A DNA stretch of 64,000 nucleotides from Hahella sp. Its GTDB lineage: Bacteria; Pseudomonadota; Gammaproteobacteria; Pseudomonadales; Oleiphilaceae. The notes under the pieces are model-generated. The model searched no databases. It was given only the letters and a program-made list of their open reading frames with translations, and was not told where the DNA came from. Shown here one piece after another: positions 26,297-34,558 of the stretch. Position 1 is the stretch's first letter; every line of letters starts with the position of its first letter. The stretch lies in the NCBI GenBank assembly GCA_028280065.1, contig JANQMN010000139.1, positions 62,001 through 126,000 of the forward strand, in the 5' to 3' direction. A program made the translations under genes and the position numbers.

Positions 26297-27049
26297 TCAC
26301 TCCTGATTGGATTCTTTCGGCACGATCATAAGGTAGTTCCTGATATTGCCAAAATGATTTTCTATCATACCTTCGCTTTTCACCCAGAGCGCAGACGAGC
26401 TGCCGCCGTCCAGATTTAATACCCGCTTTATCCGGACCCGACCGACCTCATCGGATTCGGCGAGCACTATTGCAAGGTCGTGCAAGCTAATGGGATCGGT
26501 CACTGCAATCCACCACAGATGTTTCATGTCGTGACCGATAATGGTCCGCTTGCGAGGCTTCTTGTCGGACAAACCCTTGACCGGTTTACCCTTGTCGAGC
26601 AGGAAAGGCCCGGCCTGCAGCAGTTGCGAAGCTTTCGGCAGTTTTTGCTTATATTCTTCCTTGCGCCAGAGATATAAGTGTTCGCCGGTACGGACGATCA
26701 TGCCGGTATTCAGATACCCGGCGCCGATTCGGCCGAAGGTGCTGCCATCGGCGATAACTAGCCCCAGTGACTGCCCTTCCGGGGTAAAAAAGCCGCCGTT
26801 ACTACCGGCAACCGCTTCGGCTTTCTGAACAGCCGAGGCTAGGGAGCCGTGGTTTTGGGCAGCCAAGCCGCCTTCATCCATGATCCGGATAGTGAGTTTA
26901 CGGTCATCAAAACGAAAACCGTAAATGCCGACAGTTCCGCCTTCGGGGCGTTCGAGGCGTTCACTGAAATACCCGGCTGCCGCCTGATCGGCACAACTAT
27001 TAAGGGCAAGACAGAGGAGTACGAGGCAGCCATAGCGAACAGGCAGCAA
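26297..27049 (-). CDS. Phosphodiester glycosidase (NAGPA domain) family lipoprotein
   Basis: A 250-residue protein of the DUF2233/NAGPA family, related to the human uncovering enzyme that removes GlcNAc from GlcNAc-phospho-mannose. Family motifs are SNGGFFTPEGQSLGLVI, LQAGPFLLDKGK, the RTIIGHD strand and NLDGGSSSALWV with the catalytic Asp. The N-terminus (CLVLLCLALNSC) looks like a lipoprotein signal with Cys at residue 19. The start codon is TTG with GGTGG nine bases upstream. It sits between the secretion adaptor and the rhodanese gene, so a role in trimming a surface glycan is plausible but inferred. Confidence 0.85.
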   Translation of the reverse strand: MLPVRYGCLVLLCLALNSCADQAAAGYFSERLERPEGGTVGIYGFRFDDRKLTIRIMDEGGLAAQNHGSLASAVQKAEAVAGSNGGFFTPEGQSLGLVIADGSTFGRIGAGYLNTGMIVRTGEHLYLWRKEEYKQKLPKASQLLQAGPFLLDKGKPVKGLSDKKPRKRTIIGHDMKHLWWIAVTDPISLHDLAIVLAESDEVGRVRIKRVLNLDGGSSSALWVKSEGMIENHFGNIRNYLMIVPKESNQE

Positions 27050-27105
27050 AATGGTAATCCACCGACTATGTCGCTTCGCAATTCGAACAATTGATGTACT
27101 CAGGA

Positions 27106-28317
27106 CTAGCGCTCTCCCAATGATTCGGCCAAGGTTTTCCTAAGTGGTTTTAACAAAAAATTCAACAAGGTGCGATCCCCAGTACGTATATCTACTTGGG
27201 CCGTCATTCCCGGCAGAATGTTGAGTTCCTTTCCGGTGGTGGTAGTCACGGGACTGGATTTTGGCGCAAGCCGCACCCGGTAAAAGATTTCTTCTCCCCG
27301 GTTGGTCTGCTCCTTCAAGGTGTCCGCACTGACATACACCACCTCTGCTTCGACACTCCCCCAAATGGTGTAGTCGAAAGGATCGAAGCGCACGGTGGCC
27401 ACTAAGCCTTGCTGGACACGGGCAATATCCGCCGGGCTGACTTTGGCCTCCAATATCAGTTTATCTTCCGTGGGTACGATTTCCAGCAATTCCTCGCCGG
27501 CGTGCAGCACTCCGCCAACAGTCGTGACCCGGATATTCTTGATGATACCGGTGAGCGGGGCAATAATCGTGGCATCCGTCAACTGTTGGTGGCGTTGCAT
27601 CAGCACCTGTTCATTCTGGGCAATTTGGTCTTCGACTTTCGTCAGCTCGGCATTGGATTCTTCCAAAAACTGATTACGCCGGTTTACCAGGCGTGATTCT
27701 GCATCGTTCAGCGCCTTGGCGGCACGAAGTTCTTCCAATCTATTGACATCGCCGGACTTCGCCAGTTGCTTGACCAGATCCACTTCTTCTCTGGCTAGGC
27801 TGACGGCGGTTTGTAAAGTACCGATTTCGGCTCTAAGTCCGGTGCGGCGTTGTCGGAATAACGCCCGTTCGACATCGACCAGGTCCAGGTAAACCAGTAA
27901 TTCGTCGGGGAAGTGCAATACGTCGGCCCCGGTCACTTCCGCGCGTAGGCGGGTGGCACGGATTTTAAGCGCACTCAAACGCGCTTCTATCTCCCCGACG
28001 GCAGCGGCTATGCGGGATTTATCCAGCTCCGCCAGAATCTGGCCGGAACTGACCGGATCACCTTCCTCTACATGAAGCGCGGCCAACACACCGCCGTCCA
28101 CCGCTTGCACCAACTGCACCCGGCTGCTGGCGATGACCTCTCCACCGGCCCTGGCGACTTCGTCGATGCGAAAGGTTGCGGCCCACAGCACAAAACCCAG
28201 CAAGGCCAAACTGAGCGCCAGCAGTAGCGGTGAAAACCGCCTTTGATGATAACTCTGGAGTCTTAGCGCTGCTGAGGAAATACTCGTGGACCCTGCGTAA
28301 TAATGTTCAGATGACAT
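27106..28317 (-). CDS. Type I secretion periplasmic adaptor (HlyD/LapC family)
   Basis: A 403-residue membrane-fusion protein. One N-terminal membrane segment (LLLALSLALLGFVLWAATF) is followed by the first half of the lipoyl/barrel domain (GGEVIASSRVQLVQAVDGG). A long coiled-coil hairpin (residues about 95-275) follows, then the second half (ATIIAPLTGIIKNIRVTTVGGV) and the C-terminal HlyD signature ILPGMTAQVDIRTGDRTLL. The ATG overlaps the end of the ABC gene by 11 bases. It links the inner-membrane exporter to the TolC-type pore for secretion of the adhesin encoded upstream. Confidence 0.95.
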   Translation of the reverse strand: MSSEHYYAGSTSISSAALRLQSYHQRRFSPLLLALSLALLGFVLWAATFRIDEVARAGGEVIASSRVQLVQAVDGGVLAALHVEEGDPVSSGQILAELDKSRIAAAVGEIEARLSALKIRATRLRAEVTGADVLHFPDELLVYLDLVDVERALFRQRRTGLRAEIGTLQTAVSLAREEVDLVKQLAKSGDVNRLEELRAAKALNDAESRLVNRRNQFLEESNAELTKVEDQIAQNEQVLMQRHQQLTDATIIAPLTGIIKNIRVTTVGGVLHAGEELLEIVPTEDKLILEAKVSPADIARVQQGLVATVRFDPFDYTIWGSVEAEVVYVSADTLKEQTNRGEEIFYRVRLAPKSSPVTTTTGKELNILPGMTAQVDIRTGDRTLLNFLLKPLRKTLAESLGER

Positions 28318-30517
28318 TGAAAGGGCCCCGGTTACCGCTACGCAGGTTTTTATTGCTCAACTGTTGTTGCCGCTGTGAGTTCAACCCCGCCAATACTTGC
28401 TGGGTTGATCCGTCTTCCACAATAGTTCCTTGCCGCATGAGTAGCGTGCGGGTGGTGAATTTACCGACCACCCAGGGCCGGTGAGTGGCGATGAGGAGGA
28501 TATCCTGGGGCCGCAGATTACGTTCAATGGCTTGCAGAACCTGTTGCTCAGTGGCATTGTCCAAGGCGGCGGTCGGTTCGTCAAACAGCCAGATGCAGGG
28601 TTGGCTCAGCAGTAAACGCGCTACTGCCAGCAGTTGCCGTTGGCCGCCGGAAAGCCCTTCCCCTCCTTCGCTTATGGGTAATTCCAACCCCTGGGAACTG
28701 GCGGCGGCCAGACTATCGATGCCGAGATCGCGGCAGACTTGCAGCAGACGGTCATCGCTGACGGCGCCGGACAATAGTAAATTGGATCGTAGAGTGCCCT
28801 TGAATAGATGCACCGTCTGCGGTAGATAGCCGATCTGGTTGTAAAGATAACTGGGTTCCAAGGTCCATAAATCGGCGTCGCCCAGCCATACCCGCCCACC
28901 GGTGGGTTTATACAGACCTGCGAGGGTTTTCAATAAGGTGGATTTGCCCGAGCCGACGCCGCCGATCAGCATGATGCGTTCGCCCGCCTGGATAGTTAAG
29001 TTGTCGATTTGCAATTGCTGAACGGGACTGTGTAGATAACTGAATCTAACCTGCTCCAAACGCATTTGCGAAGGTTGCCGGTCCGGCATGAGATTGGTTT
29101 GATTGTCGGACCGCTCTGTCGGCTGCTGGAGAATCTGGCTGACCATTTGCAATGCCTGGGAAACGGTTTCCCATTGCGATAGAAACTGCACCGCCCGGGC
29201 CACCGGCTGAATTACCCTGCCACCGAGAATGCTGCAGGCGATCAAACCACCCATGGTGAGATTTCCCGCAGAGATCTGATTGACTCCGACGACCAGGGCG
29301 CTGACATAGGCGACGGAGGACAGTGCGCCGGTGGTAACGGCTGCGCTGCCGGTGATCGCCTTTTGCTGAATGGCATGTGCGCTGATTGTCGCATTGATCG
29401 ACTTCCACTCTTCAGCAAACCGCCAGCCGGCGCTGTTTGCCCGTATCGACTCGGCGCCTCGAATGGTATCCACCAACAGCCCCTGGCGCTCGTTGCTGCG
29501 TTGCAGTTGGTTTTTTAGCAAATGACGTAGGCGCATCTGGGCAACCACACCGAGTATCAGGGCCACCGGAAGCAGCAACAGGTATACCCAAGCCACGCTG
29601 CCGCCAATTAGCGCGATAAATGCGATGAACATCAGGGCAAACGGCATATCTGCAATAATGAAAATGACCCCGGATGAAAAGAATTGCCGGGCATTTTCAA
29701 GGCCGTTTACCTGAGCGGCCAAGGTTCCCAATCGAGCAGGACCCCGGTCCAGACGTAATTTAAGGATATGATCGAAAACCTGCTGGGTGGCCTGCCGGTC
29801 GACCGCGCAGGCGACGCTGTCTAAAATGCGCGCCCGAATACGCTTGAGCAGCCAATCGAAACTGATGATGATGGCCATGCCGGCCACCAGCGTCCAGAGC
29901 GTGGCATAGGCCAGGGTCGGTACCACCCGGTCGTAGACCTGCATCGCGAAAACCGATGTAGACACTGCCAGCAGATTGACAATGACCGTTGCAAGCAGGA
30001 TCTCGCCCAGCCAGCGCTTGGATTTAAAGAGTTCTTTCAGCAGCAGCCTGGCAGCGGGATTGTCCCGAAAACCGGTACTTTCGGACGGATTATCTGCCGC
30101 CAATACCTGCACTGACAGAACCAAAGCATCAGCCAACTCTGCGCTGGACAAGTCTCGTATACCGCCGTTAGTCGCGGTCAATCGAAGCCGTCCCGGGTCG
30201 GCGGACTCGGCTAATTGCCATTGGTCTTGATGAAACACCAAGGCCGGAAGCCGTCGCTGGTCAAACTGCAGCCATCTGCATTGGGCGGACTGGACACGAC
30301 GGATCGCCAGGCTCTTAAAGATCTCTCTTAGCTGACTCAAAGGGCTGCGTGCTTCTGCCGTGTGATGAAGTTGTTGCGCTGCCCGCTGCAAGGCGCCGGT
30401 TTCAAACGGAATTTTCTTGCACTCCAGCAACTGGTGTAGCAGGGTTAGCGGCAGGGGCGTTTTTTTCGCCTGCTGTTCGAGTTTAATAATATCCGTGTTG
30501 TCCAAGCCGTTAGTCAT
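28307..30517 (-). CDS. Type I secretion ABC exporter (LapB-like)
   Basis: A 736-residue permease-ATPase. Residues 1-140 form a C39-like domain lacking the catalytic Cys-His pair, as in LapB-type exporters of giant adhesins, so it should bind rather than cleave its substrate. Residues about 165-450 carry six membrane segments. The ATPase has Walker A GGVGSGKST (519-527), the LSGGQ signature at 622 and Walker B IWLFDEPT ending near 649, followed by the H-loop IATHRPW. The gene overlaps the TolC gene by eight bases and the adaptor gene by 11. Confidence 0.96.
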   Translation of the reverse strand: MTNGLDNTDIIKLEQQAKKTPLPLTLLHQLLECKKIPFETGALQRAAQQLHHTAEARSPLSQLREIFKSLAIRRVQSAQCRWLQFDQRRLPALVFHQDQWQLAESADPGRLRLTATNGGIRDLSSAELADALVLSVQVLAADNPSESTGFRDNPAARLLLKELFKSKRWLGEILLATVIVNLLAVSTSVFAMQVYDRVVPTLAYATLWTLVAGMAIIISFDWLLKRIRARILDSVACAVDRQATQQVFDHILKLRLDRGPARLGTLAAQVNGLENARQFFSSGVIFIIADMPFALMFIAFIALIGGSVAWVYLLLLPVALILGVVAQMRLRHLLKNQLQRSNERQGLLVDTIRGAESIRANSAGWRFAEEWKSINATISAHAIQQKAITGSAAVTTGALSSVAYVSALVVGVNQISAGNLTMGGLIACSILGGRVIQPVARAVQFLSQWETVSQALQMVSQILQQPTERSDNQTNLMPDRQPSQMRLEQVRFSYLHSPVQQLQIDNLTIQAGERIMLIGGVGSGKSTLLKTLAGLYKPTGGRVWLGDADLWTLEPSYLYNQIGYLPQTVHLFKGTLRSNLLLSGAVSDDRLLQVCRDLGIDSLAAASSQGLELPISEGGEGLSGGQRQLLAVARLLLSQPCIWLFDEPTAALDNATEQQVLQAIERNLRPQDILLIATHRPWVVGKFTTRTLLMRQGTIVEDGSTQQVLAGLNSQRQQQLSNKNLRSGNRGPFNVI

Positions 30518-31784
30518 GCGCCTGAATTCCCAAAAGACGATCCATATTTCCTGTCAGAATCGCTAATTGCAGAGTAGCTTGCAAGCTCAGGTTCGAAGCG
30601 TCTGCAGCTAGCAGCCTTTGTTGTGTCACTTCTCTTTGCATGTTCAATAACTCCAGCCAGCTGCGACGGCCTGCTTGGTACTGCCGCTGATAGGAATACA
30701 GTGTCTCCTGTAATGCGGCAACCGATTGCTCCAGAGCAATGGCAAGAGCTGATTGCAGATCCCGGGTTTGGCTCAAACGCGCGATCCGCTCCCGAACATT
30801 GTTGCGCACTGCCGCAAGTTGCTGTAGCGCAGCTGTCACTTGCGCTTCGGCACTATGCACCAGCCTCCGGTTGATTAATCCCATGCCGTCGAAACTGCCT
30901 TCCAGGGTGAGGAGCAGCCGATTTTCGTCTTCTGCATCGGAGTTGTGCGACCATTGCCTTTGCGCCACCAGGGATAGGGTTGGATAGATCTGCGACTGCT
31001 CTTCCTGTACACGCAACTGCGCAATGGTGACCTGATGTTGCTGAAAGAGGATTTCCAGACTTTGCCGCAAAGCTGTCGGAACTACATCTCCAGCCGGTGG
31101 CAACGCCAGATGAACCTTCTCCACCAGGGGCGCCGTGTCGACCTCTATTTGGGTGAGATTGCGCAACCGGTTTTCGGCAATTCCCCGTTCGTTAAATAGC
31201 TCATTGACTTGTGCCTGGGATTGCAGGAGTCGTGCGGACGCCAGCATCACATCTGCTTTCGTCGCCAGTTTCCCCTGTTGCCGGCGTCCTATTTGGTCGT
31301 ATAGGGTTTGCAGCTCCTGCACGGCCAGCCGAGCAATACCAAGGCGCTGGTCGAAGCCCTTGATCCGGGTGTAAGCCAGGGCGGTATCGATTGCCAGCGT
31401 GCGCTGCCGGCGGCTGAAGTCAGTATATTCCGCAGCCTTCTCCGCTTCGGAACGGCGTATCGGGGTATCGATCTTACCGAATGCCCATAGCGGCTGGGAA
31501 ATACTCAATAACGCCTGACGATCCCCGTCATCCTGTTGGCTGCCCTGTAGGCTAAGCGAAGGGTAGCGTTGGGCTTCAAACGATTCCACGGTGAATCCCG
31601 CAGCAGCCAGTTCCGCGCGTTTGGCCGCCAAGGCGGGGTGGTAGGCGTTCGTTGCCTGTAGCGCCGCCTGCAAGCCTGCGGCAGACTCTTGGTCGAATCC
31701 GGCGGTAATATGAGGTACCGGCAATATGAGCCAAAGTGCCGCAATGAGTGGTTTGGCATTTTGGCCTAGCTTCCTAAATTTCAT
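30510..31784 (-). CDS. TolC-family outer-membrane channel
   Basis: A 424-residue outer-membrane efflux protein from the ATG at 31784. The signal peptide (PLIAALWLILPVPHITAG) is followed by two repeats of long alpha-helical hairpin sequence typical of OEP domains, for example ISQPLWAFGKIDTPIRRSEAE and LLTLEGSFDGMGLINRRLV. It completes the type I secretion channel. Its start codon lies inside the last codons of the sulfotransferase gene (11-base overlap), so the two are almost certainly cotranslated. Confidence 0.92.
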   Translation of the reverse strand: MKFRKLGQNAKPLIAALWLILPVPHITAGFDQESAAGLQAALQATNAYHPALAAKRAELAAAGFTVESFEAQRYPSLSLQGSQQDDGDRQALLSISQPLWAFGKIDTPIRRSEAEKAAEYTDFSRRQRTLAIDTALAYTRIKGFDQRLGIARLAVQELQTLYDQIGRRQQGKLATKADVMLASARLLQSQAQVNELFNERGIAENRLRNLTQIEVDTAPLVEKVHLALPPAGDVVPTALRQSLEILFQQHQVTIAQLRVQEEQSQIYPTLSLVAQRQWSHNSDAEDENRLLLTLEGSFDGMGLINRRLVHSAEAQVTAALQQLAAVRNNVRERIARLSQTRDLQSALAIALEQSVAALQETLYSYQRQYQAGRRSWLELLNMQREVTQQRLLAADASNLSLQATLQLAILTGNMDRLLGIQAHD

Positions 31785-34488
31785 GGAGGAATCCGTCAGA
31801 AACAGCACCCGCTGCCGGTGGAGCAGCAGTGTCTAGATTGTCGATTGCCAGTGGCCGATCACCAGGAATTTCCGCTACGGCGGGAGGCTTTTGGCTTTCA
31901 TTTTCAGATGGTTGGCCATAGAGCCGATAGGCTTTCTGCAGATTGTCCTGCCATTCTTGTTGCCACGGACAGGTTTTCACCGCCTTTTCCAGTAACGCTA
32001 TGCCTTCTTCCGGATGGTTTTTGCGCAGATAGATCAGTCCCACCATGTAGTTTGCCCCCCCGTGGCCGGGGACATGGTGGAGCATTTTCTTTAAACTGAG
32101 TTCCGCAGCGTCGAGCCGCGCCTGTCTGAACAGTTCTACTCCTTGGGTGAACAGTCCGGGTTCTGGCAGGGTGATCATATCTTCCATGGAATCTGCTTGA
32201 ATTTTTTTGTTGGCACCCCGAATCAGCGGCTCCAGTTCCTCTGCATAGCGACGCCACTTCGCTTTCGAGGACTTGTAAACAGGCTGTCTGACCTGCCAGA
32301 CGCTGGCGGTTTTTATCGGACGTTGCAGGGAGTCGAAGGCGGTCGTTTGCGGTTCCCACCGTAAGTCTAAAAAAGCCAGCATGCGCCGCGTGGATGCTTC
32401 AAGATTGTCCACGACATCCTCATAATGCACTTCCAAGATATCTTCCGGGAAAAGCTGGCGCCAATGGTGCATTAATAAATTGTGGTCCGCTAGCTGCTCG
32501 CCGATATGCTCGAGATCATAGGCATAGCCCATACCGCCGTGTTTGGCATGGAAATCGGTAAAATAATTGGAGATGGCGATGTCCCGGGGGTCCCGGCGGA
32601 CGGAAATAATTTTTGCTTTAGGAAACAGGAATTTGATCAGGCCGATGTTTTCAAAATTATGCGGCAATTTATCTATCACATAGCGGGCATCCGGGGCGAA
32701 CTCGGTTAACTCTTCCAGCATCTTGCGCGCTATTCCCTGAGAAACCCCGGCGCCAAGGTCATCCATGCAATCGGGGTAGTCTCGGCCACTCCCGACATGG
32801 CGTTCCCAGCGTTGCAATCCTTGTTTAACCTGAGGGACGATTCCAAGTTCGCCGGCGCCGAACACCTGACTATGTCCCGCCAGAATTTGCTCTACCAGGG
32901 TCGTGCCGGAACGGGGCATACCGACTATGTAAACCGGCAAGGAGGTGTCTAACCCATGTTCGGGCCGGTGTTCGAACAGCGCTTTGCAGAACCGCATACG
33001 GATTCGGGCGCAGGTATTGCGGTGTTGTTGCGCGTTGTACGAAATGAACTTTCTGCTTGCTGCATTGGCTTGCCTGGCATAGCCGAATGCCCTATGGAAG
33101 TCGCCCCGGTGTTCCCAGGCATGAGCTAGCTGAAATAACAATGCGGCTTTGACTTTGCCTTCCAAACTGGGTTCCTGCGCTGCCCGGTCCAGTTGGGCCA
33201 GGGATAAATCATCGGTCGGATACTGCCTGGCGTTAATAAGGGCGGCGGTCGCCTTAACCGCATCCTGGGTTTTAATCTGTTCAAAACACCCCACGGCCGC
33301 TTGAATTTTTCCCTGTTGCATATACTGCTGGCCCAGTCCCTGGAGGGCCGGAGTGAAGTCCTGCTTTTGTTGTAGCGCAGATTTAAAAAGCCGTTCAGAC
33401 TGGTCGAACATCTGTTCCTGGCTTTTTACCATTGCTTGTACATGGAGCGTTTTCGCTTGGATCAAAGCGTCTTGGTCAGGTGCCAATTGGTGTTTAAGCA
33501 GTTCTTCACAAAGCGCTTGTGCCTGTTGTGCCGCATATCGTGCCTGGCCGTCAAACCGTTGCAGACTCAGTAGAGTCAATTGGATCCAGAGTTCCAGGAC
33601 GCCGATGCCGGGATTCTTTTGTCCGGTATGCAGAGCCAAGCATTTGCGCAGTACATTGGCGGCCTGCGCATACCTGCCTTGCAGCTGTAGCAATTCGGCA
33701 AGCAATAGGTGAAGGGCAGGCGATTGCGAGAACACAGGGCTGAATCTGCGCAACAGTTCTTCGGCCTGTTCGTGGTGTTCATGCTGCGCCAACTGCCTGG
33801 CATAGTGGCAGAGTAATTCAATACAGGTTGTGTTGTGTGCGTCGTCGTCAGCGGACCGGCATTGGCTGGACAGCCATTCCTCTGCGGCGGCGAACTGATT
33901 GCTGGCGGCCCAGAATTGGATTTGTATTTTAGCCAGGGATAAACGCTGAATCCGGCGGACATTTTCAGGCTGGCTGCCTGCCTGTTGCTGAATTTCGTCT
34001 TTCAGACGGCGGATTAACGGTTCAGCGCGTTCGAAATGTCCATCTTCTATCAGCAGGCTGGCAAAGGTTGCGTTGCTGATAATGTCTGCCGGCGAGGTTT
34101 CGGAAGCACGTTGAAACTGCTCGAGCGCTTTTGCTCTTGCGCCGAGTTCGAGCAAAAGCAAGCCATAGAGGCTGTATAGCCGATAGTGGTCATGGGTTTT
34201 CGCGATGAGCCGCTCCGCCAAAACCAGCGCTTTATCCTGCTGCTGCAGGCCGATTAGCGCCGCTAGTTCATCCACTTGGGTTGCCAAGTCCCAACTGTCC
34301 CTCGTCTCGCACGCCTGCCTGTAAGCTTCTCCGGCCTGCTGACTATAACCTGTCTGACTCAGCCCGAGCGCCAGATGTAACAAACATGCAGGTTCCTGGG
34401 TGTCCTGCCATGCTGCTTCGGCATGCTGGACCAAAAGGTCGAACTGCAGATTAGCGCTTAACTGGCGCAATATTTCTATGGCAACCAT
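31774..34488 (-). CDS. TPR-sulfotransferase fusion protein
   Basis: A 904-residue cytosolic protein. Residues about 1-480 are TPR-like helical repeats (RYAQAANVLRKCLAL, KIQAAVGCFEQIK). Residues about 515-745 are a PAPS-dependent sulfotransferase domain: 5'-phosphosulfate loop PRSGTT at 525-530, Glu547 in GAGELG at the position of the catalytic Glu of tyrosylprotein sulfotransferases, and the 3'-phosphate motif RRDPRDIAIS with Arg632 and Ser640. Residues about 775-860 are further TPRs (FTQGVELFRQARLDAAELSL). It is encoded between the adhesin and TolC genes, which points to sulfation of the secreted adhesin or a linked glycan. GAGG is 11 bases before the ATG. Confidence 0.9.
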   Translation of the reverse strand: MVAIEILRQLSANLQFDLLVQHAEAAWQDTQEPACLLHLALGLSQTGYSQQAGEAYRQACETRDSWDLATQVDELAALIGLQQQDKALVLAERLIAKTHDHYRLYSLYGLLLLELGARAKALEQFQRASETSPADIISNATFASLLIEDGHFERAEPLIRRLKDEIQQQAGSQPENVRRIQRLSLAKIQIQFWAASNQFAAAEEWLSSQCRSADDDAHNTTCIELLCHYARQLAQHEHHEQAEELLRRFSPVFSQSPALHLLLAELLQLQGRYAQAANVLRKCLALHTGQKNPGIGVLELWIQLTLLSLQRFDGQARYAAQQAQALCEELLKHQLAPDQDALIQAKTLHVQAMVKSQEQMFDQSERLFKSALQQKQDFTPALQGLGQQYMQQGKIQAAVGCFEQIKTQDAVKATAALINARQYPTDDLSLAQLDRAAQEPSLEGKVKAALLFQLAHAWEHRGDFHRAFGYARQANAASRKFISYNAQQHRNTCARIRMRFCKALFEHRPEHGLDTSLPVYIVGMPRSGTTLVEQILAGHSQVFGAGELGIVPQVKQGLQRWERHVGSGRDYPDCMDDLGAGVSQGIARKMLEELTEFAPDARYVIDKLPHNFENIGLIKFLFPKAKIISVRRDPRDIAISNYFTDFHAKHGGMGYAYDLEHIGEQLADHNLLMHHWRQLFPEDILEVHYEDVVDNLEASTRRMLAFLDLRWEPQTTAFDSLQRPIKTASVWQVRQPVYKSSKAKWRRYAEELEPLIRGANKKIQADSMEDMITLPEPGLFTQGVELFRQARLDAAELSLKKMLHHVPGHGGANYMVGLIYLRKNHPEEGIALLEKAVKTCPWQQEWQDNLQKAYRLYGQPSENESQKPPAVAEIPGDRPLAIDNLDTAAPPAAGAVSDGFLHEI

Positions 34489-34558
34489 GGTCGCATATGC
34501 CTCAACCGTTGATACATAAACCAGGCTAATAGATACCGTTTTGAGCGCATAGTCTTTT

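Noticed and set aside
28307-30517. Peptidase C39 activity in the ABC exporter
   Set aside because: The N-terminal domain has no catalytic Cys-His arrangement; the only early Cys (ECKKIPF) is not in the C39 context. It is a C39-like substrate-docking domain at most.
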